64,000 nucleotides of DNA from Lachnospiraceae bacterium (GCA_017561985.1 JAFZAZ010000014.1:1-64000), one strand, 5' to 3'. Counted from the stretch's first letter, positions 8,171 through 18,004 are shown. Translations and numbers: made by a program. The notes: generated by a model not told the origin, from the sequence alone.

Positions 8171-9646
8171 ATGAAACAGTATTTGGAAAATATCAAAAAC
8201 GGGCGCGAGGTTCGAGAGAGCCTCGCTTCCCTGTGCGGGCTTCTGCGTTCTTCGGGAGAGAAACTCTCCGCGTCGGACTCGGAAGCTCTTGTTGTAATTG
8301 CGTCGGAACAACTTTCTTCGGAAGACCCGAAGGTACGCAAAAACGCAGCAAGACTCCTTGGAATGATCGGTGACGACAGCGAAGAGACTGTGCGGAGTCT
8401 TGTGAACGCATACAAAAATGAGCAGACGATGTACGTTCGAAGCACATACCTTGAGGCGCTGAACGGCTGCGATATCGCGAATTACCGCAGCGCTTTAGAG
8501 GAGCGCCTTGCAGAACTTCAGAACACCGAAGTGACAGCGGACAACCGAAAGCATATCGGAGAGGAGACGGCGGCGCTTCGGAAACTTCTGAATTCGGATG
8601 TGAAGGCTGCGATGCATAAGTTTGTCGGGTATGATGCGGACAATACCGTGATGTTCATTGTGAATTCCTGTTATGCGGAGATGTTTGCAAACAGTATCGA
8701 TGTAGTCCGCAAGAAGATCGTGCACGGAGGTGTTGTCGTAAGGACGACGAAGCTGCGCGAAATATTGAAAAACAGAATCTGGCGCGAGGCGGTGTTCCGC
8801 ATTCCGTCCGCATTGTCTGTGCCTGCGGACCCGTACGAGGCTGCCTCGATAATCGCAGGAGACACCGTTCGCGAATATCTTTCACTGCGTCTTGCCGGGG
8901 ACGGTGCGATACGCTACCGGATTGACCTTCGGTCCCGCGACGAATCGGTCGGAAGCCGTTTTGTGAAGCGTCTTGTGCAGGAGACAGACCGCCTTGCGGG
9001 AGGACGTCTGTGCAATTCCCCCGGAGACTACGAGGTGACATTCCGGCTCTCGGAAGGGGAGGGAAATACGTACCGTTTCGGAGTGGCATTTTCCGCAATG
9101 GAGGACACGAGGTTTGATTACCGCAGGGAGACTGTCGCGGGAAGCATTCATCCGACGGACGCGGCCGCGGTCATGGCAGCCGCAAAGCAGTATCTTGTCG
9201 ACGAGGCGCAGATGCTCGACCCTTTCTGCGGTGCAGGAACGATGATCGCAGAGCGCATGAAAGCAGGACGGATCCGTTCCGCATTCGGTGTGGACACGTA
9301 CGGACCCGCGATCGAGAAGGCGCGCAGCAACGTGCGCAAGGACAATGTGTGGTTTGTGCACCGCGATTTCTTTGATTACCGTCAGGATCATTTGTTTGAC
9401 GAGATCGTGACGAACATGCCGTTTCGCGAGGACGGCGCGGACGACGAGATTGTTCGATTGTACCGCAGGTTCTTCCGCAAGATCCGTGAGCATTTGCGCG
9501 AGGACGGAACACTTGTGATGGTGTCCCACGATCCCCGTCTCGCGGTATCGTCGGTGCCGTCGGACATGCAGATTGTAAAGCGGATCCGCATGCGCGAGCG
9601 CGGTGATATCGAGGCGTTTGTAATCCGGTTCCTGGAACTGGCTTGA
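8171..9646 (+). CDS. HEAT-repeat protein fused to a Trm14/RlmL-like methyltransferase
   Basis: The 491-residue protein has an N-terminal all-helical region (about residues 10-150) with HEAT-like repeats, for example the segment with ARLLGMIGDDSEETVRSL. A poorly conserved middle follows, then a C-terminal Rossmann methyltransferase. The latter shows MLDPFCGAGTMIAERM (SAM-binding, near residue 350), an acidic ribose-binding FGVD and the catalytic NMPF in place of NPPY/NPPF, as in UPF0020 RNA guanine-N2 methyltransferases. A THUMP domain is not evident; HEAT repeats sit where THUMP would be expected. The start at 8171 follows CGGGAG. The substrate is probably RNA; this is inferred from the family. 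Confidence 0.75.
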   Translation: MKQYLENIKNGREVRESLASLCGLLRSSGEKLSASDSEALVVIASEQLSSEDPKVRKNAARLLGMIGDDSEETVRSLVNAYKNEQTMYVRSTYLEALNGCDIANYRSALEERLAELQNTEVTADNRKHIGEETAALRKLLNSDVKAAMHKFVGYDADNTVMFIVNSCYAEMFANSIDVVRKKIVHGGVVVRTTKLREILKNRIWREAVFRIPSALSVPADPYEAASIIAGDTVREYLSLRLAGDGAIRYRIDLRSRDESVGSRFVKRLVQETDRLAGGRLCNSPGDYEVTFRLSEGEGNTYRFGVAFSAMEDTRFDYRRETVAGSIHPTDAAAVMAAAKQYLVDEAQMLDPFCGAGTMIAERMKAGRIRSAFGVDTYGPAIEKARSNVRKDNVWFVHRDFFDYRQDHLFDEIVTNMPFREDGADDEIVRLYRRFFRKIREHLREDGTLVMVSHDPRLAVSSVPSDMQIVKRIRMRERGDIEAFVIRFLELA

Positions 9647-9694
9647 TCTGTGAGCCCGCGCGAAACGCAGGCACGGATCGGAAAGGAAACACAG

Positions 9695-10600
9695 ATGTTA
9701 GGTTCACATGTCGGTTTGGGAGGCAGGGAGCAGTTCCTGGGCTCCGTCAAAGAGGCGCTTTCATACGGCGCCGACACGTTCATGGTTTATACCGGCGCAC
9801 CGCAAAATACGCGCCGTAAGGAGCTTTCGGAGATGCGCATACCGGAGGCGCAGGCGCTTATGAAGGAGAGCGGGATCCACGACTTTATAGTACATGCGCC
9901 GTATATCGTTAATCTCGGAAACACATTGAAACCGGAGAGCTTTGATTTCTCGGTGACGTTCCTTCGCGAGGAGCTTCGCCGCGCGGAAGCGATGGGAAGC
10001 AGCACGGTTGTGCTTCACCCGGGAGCCCATGTCGGCGAGGGCGAGGACGCCGGAATCATGCAGATTATCAAAGGGCTCAACCTGATCTTTGAAGAGAATA
10101 CGAAAGTACGGATTGCGCTTGAGATGATGGCCGGCAAGGGCAGCGAACTCGGCACAAGTTTTGCGCAGATGGCACGCATCTACGACGGAGTTGTGCATAA
10201 CAATAAGCTTCGCCTGTGCCTTGACACATGCCACCTGAACGACGCCGGGTACGATGTGAAGGGAGACTTTGAGGGAGTACTCGCGGAGATGGAACGGTAT
10301 TTTTCGAGAAACCAGGTCGCATGCATTCATCTGAATGATTCAAAAAATGAGCGAGGAGCAGCGAAGGACCGACATGAGAATATCGGTTTCGGAACGATCG
10401 GCTTCGAGCGTTTGTACGCGATCACGCAGATGAAGGATTTTGCGGAGATTCCGATTATCCTCGAGACGCCGTACATGAGCGCCGAGGAGGACGGAAAGGA
10501 TCGCACGTTCCCTCCGTACAGGGAGGAGATTGCGATGCTCCGAAGCGGTGTGTTCAATCCGGAGCTTCACAAGGCGGTGCTGGCTTCCGCGCAGAAATAA
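9695..10600 (+). CDS. nfo: Endonuclease IV (AP endonuclease)
   Basis: This 301-residue apurinic/apyrimidinic endonuclease of base excision repair cleaves 5' to abasic sites. It is a TIM barrel using three zinc ions. Visible ligand motifs include HAPYIVNL, HPGAH, ALEMMAGKG, CLDTCHLNDAGYD and HLNDSKNERG followed by DRHENIGFG. The length agrees with Bacillus YqfS. The start at 9695 (MLGSHVGLGG) follows GGAAAGGAAA; an in-frame GTG at 9650 would add 15 residues not seen in the family. It lies 48 bases after the HEAT-methyltransferase gene and probably shares its transcript. Confidence 0.96.
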   Translation: MLGSHVGLGGREQFLGSVKEALSYGADTFMVYTGAPQNTRRKELSEMRIPEAQALMKESGIHDFIVHAPYIVNLGNTLKPESFDFSVTFLREELRRAEAMGSSTVVLHPGAHVGEGEDAGIMQIIKGLNLIFEENTKVRIALEMMAGKGSELGTSFAQMARIYDGVVHNNKLRLCLDTCHLNDAGYDVKGDFEGVLAEMERYFSRNQVACIHLNDSKNERGAAKDRHENIGFGTIGFERLYAITQMKDFAEIPIILETPYMSAEEDGKDRTFPPYREEIAMLRSGVFNPELHKAVLASAQK

Positions 10601-10640
10601 GTTTACAGTATGGGTTTCCATGGAATGATAAGGAGTTCCG

Positions 10641-11237
10641 ATGAAGCTGTACATCCGAACAATTGAGGAGTACGACGGCGTCGACGCCGGACTTTTGGAA
10701 GAGAAGCGGCGCAGAAGACTTGCCCGAATTTCGAGTCCGAAGGTGCGCGCGGAGTGCATCGCCGCCGGGATGCTTCTTCGCGAAGCACTTGCCGATTACG
10801 GCTGGCCGGTCGGTGATCGGCCGCTTGAACTTGCGTACGGAGATGGCGGAAAACCGTATCTTGCGTCCTTCGCGGAAAATGCAGCTCCCGGGTTCAGTCT
10901 TTCCCACAGCGGAAAACTGGTCGTGTGTGCCGTGGACGACGAGGACATCGGAGTCGACGTGCAGGAAGTGCGGAAGGTTTCCGCGAGGCTTCCGAAGAAG
11001 GTGCTTTCGGATGCGGAGTTGGCTGAGTATCAGAGGCTTCTCTCATCGGGAGCGGAATCCGAGGCGACCGGGTATTTCATCGTCCGTTGGACGGAGAAGG
11101 AGAGCATCGCAAAACTCACAGGCAAAGGCCTCGGTGAGGACTTCCGATCGTTATATACTTCGCAATACAGGATTCATACGTTGTTTCACGCGGTTGACGG
11201 CGTTGAATATATCGTGAGCACAGCGCAATATCTTTGA
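10641..11237 (+). CDS. 4'-phosphopantetheinyl transferase (Sfp-type)
   Basis: The 198-residue enzyme transfers phosphopantetheine from CoA to a serine of a carrier protein. Family motifs are present: GGKPYL near 70, FSLSHSG near 84, IGVDVQEVR near 101 and WTEKESIAKLTGKGL near 150. In Sfp the second motif is usually D-x-E; here the residue two after the Asp is Gln, a variation known in some family members that may affect metal binding. No polyketide or nonribosomal peptide genes are nearby, so the target is not evident from context. A bidirectional terminator follows. Confidence 0.9.
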   Translation: MKLYIRTIEEYDGVDAGLLEEKRRRRLARISSPKVRAECIAAGMLLREALADYGWPVGDRPLELAYGDGGKPYLASFAENAAPGFSLSHSGKLVVCAVDDEDIGVDVQEVRKVSARLPKKVLSDAELAEYQRLLSSGAESEATGYFIVRWTEKESIAKLTGKGLGEDFRSLYTSQYRIHTLFHAVDGVEYIVSTAQYL

Positions 11238-11253
11238 TTGTACGGAACAAAAA

Positions 11254-11283
11254 AATCCCTGACGCCGATGTGCGTCAGGGATT
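11254..11283. terminator. Bidirectional intrinsic terminator
   Basis: AATCCCTGACGC and GCGTCAGGGATT form a perfect 12-bp stem with a 6-base loop. On the minus strand the stem runs into TTTTTG, ending argG; on the plus strand it is followed by CTTGGTTTTTATT, ending the phosphopantetheinyl transferase gene. The two genes converge here. Confidence 0.9.
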
Positions 11284-11322
11284 CTTGGTTTTTATTCCTG
11301 CTTTGGAAGAAATCCGTTAAGA

Positions 11323-12540
11323 TCACTTCTTGTCGAGCTCTGCCTGCTTCATAGCGCGAACCTTGAGGGACAGACCGAAGAGGTTGATGAAGCCCTCAGC
11401 ATCCTTGTGGTTGTAAAGGTCGCCGGTCGTGAAGGAAGCGATGCTCTCGTTGTAAAGGCTGTACGGAGACGTCGTGCCCTGCTTGATGATGTTGCCCTTG
11501 TAAAGCTTGAGCTTAACTTCACCGGTAACGAACTCCTGGGACTTCTCGATGAAAGCCTGAAGGCACTCGCGGAGAGGAGTGAACCATTTTCCTTCGTAAA
11601 CAAGGTCTGCAAAACGGTTGGAGATGTTCTTTTTGAACGCCATCATATCGCGGTCGGCGATGAGCTCCTCGAGCTGCTGATGAGCTTCCATAAGGATGGT
11701 TCCGCCGGGCGTCTCATAGACACCGCGGGACTTCATACCAACAACACGGTTCTCAACGATATCGATGATACCCACGCCGTGCTTGCCGCCGAGCTTGTTG
11801 AGGTCGCGGATGATGTCTGCAACCTTCTTCTTTACGCCGTTGATGGCAACCGGAACGCCCTTCTCGAAGGAGATGGATACGGTCTCGCCCTCATCGGGAG
11901 CCTTCTCGGGAGATACGCCGAGAACAAGAAGGTGATCGTAGTTCGGTGCATTTGCCGGATCCTCGAGCTCGAGACCCTCATGGCTGATGTGCCACAGGTT
12001 GCGGTCGCGGGAGTAGGAGTTGTCAGCGCTGAACGGAAGATCAATGCCGTGCTGCTTGCAGTACTCGATCTCCTCCTCGCGGGAGTTCATGGTCCAGTAA
12101 GGGCTTCTCCATGCAGCGATGATCTTGATGTCCGGTGCAAGAGCCTTGATACCGAGCTCGAAACGAACCTGGTCGTTGCCCTTGCCGGTAGCGCCGTGGC
12201 AAATAGCGGTAGCGCCTTCCTTGCGAGCGATCTCAACGAGCTTCTTCGCGATCAGCGGACGAGCCATCGAGGTGCCGAGCAGGTATTTGTTCTCATATAC
12301 GGTGTTCGCCTGTACGCAGGGAACGATGTATTCATCGGCAAACTCATCGTTAACGTCGAGGATGTAGAGCTTCTCGGCGCCGCAGTATTTTGCGCGCTCC
12401 TCAAGACCGTCGAGCTCGCTTTCCTGACCGCAGTCGATGCAGCAGCAGATGACTTCATAATCGTAATTTTCCTTCAGCCACGGAATGATCGCGGTGGTGT
12501 CCAGACCGCCGGAGTAGGCGAGAATGACTTTTTCCTTCAT
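11323..12540 (-). CDS. argG: Argininosuccinate synthase
   Basis: The 405-residue enzyme joins citrulline and aspartate with ATP to give argininosuccinate. The N-terminal P-loop-like AYSGGLDTT near residue 8 binds ATP, and GATGKGNDQVRFE, a family signature, follows around residue 115. The start at 12540 is preceded on the minus strand by AGGAGGT at ideal spacing; the frame remains open upstream but that part is AT-rich leader. It is divergent from maf-argCJBD and convergent with the phosphopantetheinyl transferase gene. The 233-base divergent region (12541-12773) has three direct TGAATA words but no clear ArgR box. Confidence 0.97.
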   Translation of the reverse strand: MKEKVILAYSGGLDTTAIIPWLKENYDYEVICCCIDCGQESELDGLEERAKYCGAEKLYILDVNDEFADEYIVPCVQANTVYENKYLLGTSMARPLIAKKLVEIARKEGATAICHGATGKGNDQVRFELGIKALAPDIKIIAAWRSPYWTMNSREEEIEYCKQHGIDLPFSADNSYSRDRNLWHISHEGLELEDPANAPNYDHLLVLGVSPEKAPDEGETVSISFEKGVPVAINGVKKKVADIIRDLNKLGGKHGVGIIDIVENRVVGMKSRGVYETPGGTILMEAHQQLEELIADRDMMAFKKNISNRFADLVYEGKWFTPLRECLQAFIEKSQEFVTGEVKLKLYKGNIIKQGTTSPYSLYNESIASFTTGDLYNHKDAEGFINLFGLSLKVRAMKQAELDKK

Positions 12541-12722
12541 AATGAAAGACCTCCTGAATAGATTTTCGACGGTGAATATTTCGGTGAATAATATACAGAA
12601 CCGTGTCTCACCCGCCGTTGTCTGTAAAGGTACATCAAACAAACAAAAAATGCAAGTACTTTTTACACGTTTTGTCAAAACCGTCAAAATGTATAAAATT
12701 TCATAAAAATTCGAAAAATATG

Positions 12723-12751
12723 TTGCAAAAATAACATTCGTGGTATACAAT
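12723..12751 (+). promoter_or_regulatory. Probable promoter of maf
   Basis: TTGCAA (12723-12728), 17 bases and TACAAT (12746-12751), 22 bases before the chosen maf start. The -10 overlaps an ATG at 12750, which rules out that upstream start. Confidence 0.6.
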
Positions 12752-12773
12752 GGCAACATTCACGGAGGAAACC

Positions 12774-13367
12774 ATGAGACAACTGTACCCTTGTTACCTT
12801 GCAAGTGCATCCCCGAGACGGCGGGAAATCCTTACGATGCTCGGACTCGACTTCACCGTCGAAGTGTCCGAGGTGAGTGAGGAAACGTTCCTTACAGATC
12901 CCGCACAGATCGTCACGGAGCTTGCAAAGCGTAAGGCGCTCGCGGTTGCGGATGCGCATGCGAATGAAAACTGTATTGTGATCGGAAGCGACACCGTAGT
13001 GTACGCCGGAGGCAAGGTGCTCGGCAAGCCGGCGTCGAAGGAGGAAGCGAAGGAAATGCTTCGCCTGCTCTCAGGGAAGCCGCACACGGTATTCACCGGA
13101 TTATGCATTGTCTTGATCGAGAACGGCGCGATGAAGGTCGAGGCGCTTGCGGATGCGGCGCATGTCATCTTCGAAGCGATGAGCGAGGAAGAGATCGAAT
13201 GGTACGCCGGTACGGGGGAACCGATGGACAAGGCCGGCGCATATGCGATCCAGGGACTCGGAGGACGGTTCGTCAAATCGATCGAAGGCGATTTTTATAC
13301 GATAATGGGCCTTCCGATGCACGAAGTATACAAAAAGTTGCGGGAAATGAACCTTCTTTTCCCCTAA
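12774..13367 (+). CDS. maf: Maf family nucleotide pyrophosphatase
   Basis: The 197-residue Maf/HAM1-fold enzyme hydrolyses non-canonical or regulatory nucleoside triphosphates (dTTP/UTP class in Bacillus). It opens with the family motif LASASPRRREIL at residues 8-19 and contains SDTVVYAGGKVLGKP and YAIQGLGGRF, both characteristic. The start at 12774 was chosen because CGGAGGAAA precedes it and the earlier ATG lies inside the -10 box. It precedes the argCJBD genes, but a separate promoter at 13376 suggests independent control of the latter. Confidence 0.93.
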   Translation: MRQLYPCYLASASPRRREILTMLGLDFTVEVSEVSEETFLTDPAQIVTELAKRKALAVADAHANENCIVIGSDTVVYAGGKVLGKPASKEEAKEMLRLLSGKPHTVFTGLCIVLIENGAMKVEALADAAHVIFEAMSEEEIEWYAGTGEPMDKAGAYAIQGLGGRFVKSIEGDFYTIMGLPMHEVYKKLREMNLLFP

Positions 13368-13375
13368 ATCCACAG

Positions 13376-13404
13376 TTGCGATTTGAGAGAGGAACGTGTA
13401 TACT
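13376..13404 (+). promoter_or_regulatory. Promoter of argCJBD
   Basis: TTGCGA (13376-13381), 17 bases and TATACT (13399-13404) lie just after the maf stop codon and about 40 bases before argC. The -10 matches consensus at 5/6 positions. Confidence 0.65.
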
Positions 13405-13445
13405 GTTCCGTACGCATATAGCCTGATTTTCAAGGAGGTATGTTT

Positions 13446-14486
13446 ATGATTAAAGTGGGAATTCTCGGTTCGACCGGATACGCAGGAGCAGAGCTTGTGC
13501 GCATCCTTCTCGGTCATAAGGACGCGGAGATCGTATGGTACGGGTCGAAGAGTTATATTGATCAAAAATTTGCCGATGTATTCGGAAACATGTTCCGTCT
13601 GGTACCGAACGTTTGCAAGGGAGAGGACATGAAGGCGCTCGCCGAGGAGGCGGACGTGATCTTCACAGCGACGCCCCAGGGGTATTGCGCATCCCTTATG
13701 AACGATGAGGTGCTTGCGAAGACGAAAGTGATCGACCTGAGCGCCGATTACCGTCTCAAGGATGTCTCGGTGTACGAGCAGTGGTACAAGATCGAGCATG
13801 CGGCTCCGCAGTATCTTGAGGAGGCTGTTTACGGCCTTTGCGAGATTTACCGCGAGGACATCAAAAAGTGCCGTCTGCTCGCCAACCCCGGCTGCTACAC
13901 GACATGCTCGATCCTTGCGACATATCCTCTTGTAAAGAAGGGACTGATCGATCCCTCGACGATCATCGTGGACGCGAAGTCCGGTACTTCCGGAGCGGGA
14001 CGCGGAGCGAAGGTTCCGAACCTGTTCTGCGAGGTCAATGAGAACATCAAGGCATACGGCGTTGCAACGCACCGCCACACGCCGGAGATTGAAGATCAGC
14101 TTTCGAAGGCTGCCGGCAAGCCCGTGGTGATCAATTTTACGCCGCACCTCGTGCCGATGCAGCGAGGTATACTGGTTACGGCGTACGCGTCGCTTCTTCC
14201 CGGCGTAACGGCTGCGGATATCGACGCAGCATACCGTGAAGCGTACGGCGACGAGTACTTTGTCCGTCTTCTGGGCGAAGGAAAATGCCCCGAGACGCGC
14301 TGGGTTGAGGGAAGCAATTTTACGGATATCGGCTTTGTTGTCGACAAGCGAACGAACCGCGTGATCATGATGAGCGCGCTTGACAATCTTGTGAAGGGCG
14401 CTGCCGGTCAGGCCGTACAGAACATGAACCTCATGTTCGGGCTCGACGAGGCGGAAGGCCTGCGTATGGCGCCGCTGTTCCCGTAA
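13446..14486 (+). CDS. argC: N-acetyl-gamma-glutamyl-phosphate reductase
   Basis: The 346-residue NADPH-dependent enzyme makes N-acetylglutamate semialdehyde, the third step towards ornithine. GILGSTGYAGAEL at residues 5-17 is the Rossmann loop, and NPGCYTT near 145 contains the active-site cysteine; a THRHTPEIE segment near 207 is typical. AAGGAGGT ends right before the ATG at 13440, too close for initiation, so the ATG at 13446 with six-base spacing is preferred. It is first in the argCJBD operon. Confidence 0.97.
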   Translation: MIKVGILGSTGYAGAELVRILLGHKDAEIVWYGSKSYIDQKFADVFGNMFRLVPNVCKGEDMKALAEEADVIFTATPQGYCASLMNDEVLAKTKVIDLSADYRLKDVSVYEQWYKIEHAAPQYLEEAVYGLCEIYREDIKKCRLLANPGCYTTCSILATYPLVKKGLIDPSTIIVDAKSGTSGAGRGAKVPNLFCEVNENIKAYGVATHRHTPEIEDQLSKAAGKPVVINFTPHLVPMQRGILVTAYASLLPGVTAADIDAAYREAYGDEYFVRLLGEGKCPETRWVEGSNFTDIGFVVDKRTNRVIMMSALDNLVKGAAGQAVQNMNLMFGLDEAEGLRMAPLFP

Positions 14487-14555
14487 GGAGACGCCGGTAC
14501 GGAAAATACGTACAAAAGAATATGCGACGCAATACGCCGCGGAAATGAGGATCGG

Positions 14556-15782
14556 ATGAGAAAGTTTAAGGGAAATGTTACGACGCCGAAGGGCTTCAGT
14601 GCTGCCGGTGTTATGGCGGGGATCCGCAAGAAAAACAAGAAGGACATCGCTCTTGTGTACAGTGAGATGCCCTGTGTGGCAGGTGCCACGTTTACGACCA
14701 ATAAAGTTAAGGCTGCTCCCGTTACCTGGGATATGCAGATCCTGAAGAACGGACTTGCAAAGCATGCTGTGGTATTGAACTCCGGAATCGCAAATGCATG
14801 CATGGGCGCTCAGGGCGTTGCCGACAATGCGGCGATGGCCGAGGCTGCTGCGAAGGCGCTTTATTGCAAGCCGGAGCAGGTGTTTACCGCTTCGACGGGT
14901 GTCATTGGTCAGCCGATGCCGATGAATGTGATCGTTCCCGGTATCGAGGCAGCTGTCAAGGCTCTCTCGGTAGGTGATGACGGCGGCCAGGATGCTGCCG
15001 AGGCGATCATGACGACCGATACGGTATGCAAGACGGTTGCATGCCAGTTTACCGCGGAGGACGACATCGAAGTTACGCTCGGCGGCATGAGCAAGGGCTC
15101 GGGTATGATCCATCCCAACATGGCTACAATGCTCTCGGTCGTAACGACCGACATGAACATCGACGAGGCGCTTCTGCAGGAGGCTGTTTCGCAGGTCGTT
15201 GCAGATACGTTCAACATGATCTCCGTGGACCGCGACACGTCGACCAACGACACGTTCATTGTTCTCGCCAACGGCCTTGCCGGCAACGAGAAGGTCACCA
15301 AGAAAAATAAAGTGTACGACGATTTCGTACTTGCGCTTTACCTCGTATGCAAGGATCTCGCGATGAAGATGGCGAGAGACGGCGAGGGCGCTACGAAGCT
15401 TCTGGAAGTCAAGGTTCGCCACGCACGCACACACGAGGATGCCGTGAAGATCGCGAAGTCCGTGATTTCCTCGAACCTTGTGAAAGCAGCATTTTACGGA
15501 AGCGACGCCAACTGGGGCCGCGTGATGTGCGCGATGGGCTACTCGGGCGGCGAATTTGACCCCGACAAGGTGGATATCTACCTGCAGGACGGCGACGATC
15601 GATACCTGCTCGTCAAGGGCGGCATGGCCGTTGATTACTCCGAGAAAGAGGCGACGCGCCTTCTGTCGATGGAGAAGATGACGTTCCGCATCAACTGCAA
15701 CGACGGCTACGAGAAAGCAACCGCATGGGGTTGCGATCTCACGTATGATTATGTAAAGATTAACGGCGATTACCGTTCCTGA
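14556..15782 (+). CDS. argJ: Glutamate N-acetyltransferase / amino-acid acetyltransferase
   Basis: The 408-residue ArgJ recycles the acetyl group from N-acetylornithine to glutamate and may also use acetyl-CoA. It is made as a precursor that cleaves itself before a threonine; the site is visible as HPNMATMLSVVTTD, with Thr of ATML as nucleophile, near residue 190. Mono- versus bifunctionality cannot be judged from sequence; no separate argA is in the window. It sits between argC and argB with gaps of 69 and 18 bases, consistent with one transcript. Confidence 0.96.
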   Translation: MRKFKGNVTTPKGFSAAGVMAGIRKKNKKDIALVYSEMPCVAGATFTTNKVKAAPVTWDMQILKNGLAKHAVVLNSGIANACMGAQGVADNAAMAEAAAKALYCKPEQVFTASTGVIGQPMPMNVIVPGIEAAVKALSVGDDGGQDAAEAIMTTDTVCKTVACQFTAEDDIEVTLGGMSKGSGMIHPNMATMLSVVTTDMNIDEALLQEAVSQVVADTFNMISVDRDTSTNDTFIVLANGLAGNEKVTKKNKVYDDFVLALYLVCKDLAMKMARDGEGATKLLEVKVRHARTHEDAVKIAKSVISSNLVKAAFYGSDANWGRVMCAMGYSGGEFDPDKVDIYLQDGDDRYLLVKGGMAVDYSEKEATRLLSMEKMTFRINCNDGYEKATAWGCDLTYDYVKINGDYRS

Positions 15783-15800
15783 TAAGTCGGAGGTTTTGTG

Positions 15801-16706
15801 ATGGAAGAAATTGATATCATGATGGATAAAGCGCAGACGCTGATCGAGGCTCTGCCGTATATTCGTGAGTTCAGCAATAAAACAGTTGTCGTAAAATACG
15901 GCGGCAGCGCGATGCTCGACGAGGATCTGAAGAAGAAAGTCAGCCAGGACATCGCACTGTTGAAGCTGGTCGGAATGCACCCCGTGATCGTCCACGGCGG
16001 CGGCAAGGAGATCAGCAAATGGGTCGGCCTCATGGGCAAGGAACCGCAGTTTGTCAGCGGCCTTCGCGTGACCGACGGCGACACGATGGAAGTTGCCGAG
16101 ATGGTGCTCAACAAGGTGAACAAGAGCCTTGTACAGCTCCTTGAGGCGAACGGCGTAAAGGCTGCCGGTATCTCCGGAAAGGACGGCAGCATGCTTACCG
16201 TACGACGAAAGACAGTCGATGGTCAGGACATCGGTTTTGTCGGCGAAGTAAAGAGCGTAAACGCGAATCTGATCCGCACGCTGATCAAGAACGATTACGT
16301 GCCGGTGATTGCACCGATCGGTATGGACGAGGAGTTCCAGACATACAACATCAACGCCGACGACGCCGCATGCGCGATTGCAGAGGCTCTCGGAGCGGAG
16401 AAACTTGCTTTCCTCACGGATATCGAGGGCGTGTACAAGGATCCGAAGGACCCTTCGACACTTATGTCCGTCTTGACTCTCAAGGATGCCGAGGCGCTGA
16501 TCGCCGACGGTTACATCGGAGGCGGTATGCTTCCGAAATTGAAAAACTGCATTGACGCCGTAAACTGCGGCGTATCCCGCGTGCATATTCTTGACGGCCG
16601 CAGACCGCACTGCCTGCTGCTCGAGTTCTTTACCGAGCAGGGTGTCGGAACCGCTATCATCGACGATGTCCGCGAGGGATGGCAGCCTTCTTCGACGATC
16701 GAGTAA
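15801..16706 (+). CDS. argB: Acetylglutamate kinase
   Basis: The 301-residue amino-acid kinase phosphorylates N-acetylglutamate. It shows [10 protein letters not shown] near residue 30, VHGGGKEIS near 67, the [10 protein letters not shown] segment near 180 and [11 protein letters not shown] near 202. The N-terminal helix before the kinase core (about residues 1-25) is the kind found in arginine-inhibited hexameric enzymes, so feedback by arginine is plausible. The ATG at 15801 follows GGAGG with seven-base spacing and is preferred to the GTG immediately before it. Confidence 0.96.
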   Translation: MEEIDIMMDKAQTLIEALPYIREFSNKTVVVKYGGSAMLDEDLKKKVSQDIALLKLVGMHPVIVHGGGKEISKWVGLMGKEPQFVSGLRVTDGDTMEVAEMVLNKVNKSLVQLLEANGVKAAGISGKDGSMLTVRRKTVDGQDIGFVGEVKSVNANLIRTLIKNDYVPVIAPIGMDEEFQTYNINADDAACAIAEALGAEKLAFLTDIEGVYKDPKDPSTLMSVLTLKDAEALIADGYIGGGMLPKLKNCIDAVNCGVSRVHILDGRRPHCLLLEFFTEQGVGTAIIDDVREGWQPSSTIE

Positions 16707-16775
16707 CGCCGCGTATGCTTCCTGCGGCGGTATGAATCGTGGGGATTATCATTTTACGCAGGGAGGATTGGATAT

Positions 16776-17972
16776 ATGAATAAACAGGATGTTATACAGA
16801 GCGCGGAATCGGTTTTGATGCACACATACGGAAGATATCCGCTTGTGCTTGACCGGGGCGAGGATGTGTACCTCTATGAGACGGACGGTACGAAGTATCT
16901 CGATTTTGCGGCGGGAATCGCCGTGTTTGCGCTCGGATACAGCAATGAGCATTTTAAGAATGCTCTCAAAGGTCAGATCGACAAACTTCTTCACACCTCG
17001 AACTACTATTACAACGAGCCCGCTTTGGCGGCTGCACAGAAGGTGTGCAAGGCGTCCGGAATGGACCGCGTGTTCTTCACCAACAGCGGTGCAGAGGCTG
17101 TCGAGGGCGCCATCAAGGTGGCGAGAAAGTATTACTACAACAAGCGCGGCAAGGCGGGAAGCACGATCATCGCGATGGATCACTCGTTCCACGGCCGTAC
17201 GCTCGGCGCAGTTTCCGTGACGGGCAAGGCGGCGTATCGCGAGCCGTTTGAGCCGTTGATCGGCGGCGTAAAATTCGCCGAATACAATGATCTCGCAAGC
17301 GTCGAGGCCCTCTTTGACGATACGACGGCAGCAGTTATCATGGAGACAGTCCAGGGCGAGGGCGGTATCAACCCTGCTGACAAGGAGTTCCTTCATGGCG
17401 TGCGCAAGCTCTGCGACGAGCACGGTGCGCTTCTGATCCTCGATGAGATCCAGTGCGGTATGGGACGTACCGGAACGATGTTTGCGTTTGAACAGTACGG
17501 TGTGAAGCCGGATGTCGTGACGATGGCAAAGGCTCTCGGTTGCGGCGTGCCGGTCGGTGCATTTGCCGCGAGAGGCGAGGCTGCGAACGCGCTCGTGCCC
17601 GGCGATCACGGCTCGACGTACGGCGGAAATCCGTTCGTTTGCAAGGCTGTTGAGACGGTGTTTGAGGAGTTCGAGGCGCTCGACGTTCTCGGCAACGTAA
17701 ACACGATCGCTCCGTATCTGTGGGAGACGCTTGAGAACATCCGCAAGGAGTTCCCATGTATCTGCGACCACCGCGGTATCGGCCTGATGCAGGGCCTTGA
17801 GTTTACGGTTCCCGTAGGCGATATCGTAAAGGCAACGATGAAAAACGGCTGCATCCTGATCGCGGCCGGTGCAAACGTCATCCGTTTCATTCCTCCGCTT
17901 GTTGTGACGAAGGAGCACGTTGACGAGATGGCAAAGGCTCTTCGCAGCGCCATTTCGGAAATCGTCGGCTGA
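16776..17972 (+). CDS. argD: Acetylornithine aminotransferase
   Basis: The 398-residue class III PLP aminotransferase converts N-acetylglutamate semialdehyde to N-acetylornithine. [17 protein letters not shown] near residue 100, [12 protein letters not shown] near 222 and [15 protein letters not shown] near 250 (with the PLP-binding lysine) are diagnostic. The start follows AGGGAGGATTGG. It is the last gene of argCJBD and is followed by an intrinsic terminator at 18005. The gene for ornithine carbamoyltransferase (argF), often next, is not here. Confidence 0.96.
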   Translation: MNKQDVIQSAESVLMHTYGRYPLVLDRGEDVYLYETDGTKYLDFAAGIAVFALGYSNEHFKNALKGQIDKLLHTSNYYYNEPALAAAQKVCKASGMDRVFFTNSGAEAVEGAIKVARKYYYNKRGKAGSTIIAMDHSFHGRTLGAVSVTGKAAYREPFEPLIGGVKFAEYNDLASVEALFDDTTAAVIMETVQGEGGINPADKEFLHGVRKLCDEHGALLILDEIQCGMGRTGTMFAFEQYGVKPDVVTMAKALGCGVPVGAFAARGEAANALVPGDHGSTYGGNPFVCKAVETVFEEFEALDVLGNVNTIAPYLWETLENIRKEFPCICDHRGIGLMQGLEFTVPVGDIVKATMKNGCILIAAGANVIRFIPPLVVTKEHVDEMAKALRSAISEIVG

Positions 17973-18004
17973 GCGGACAGTACAATTTGAATGTAGAAAA
18001 TGCG

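Noticed and set aside
13101..16610. An 1169-codon open frame on the minus strand opposite maf, argC, argJ and argB
   Set aside because: The plus strand carries clear arginine enzymes with full motifs; the antisense frame has no recognisable domain, no ribosome site and odd composition rich in His and Arg. It arises from the codon bias of the genes.
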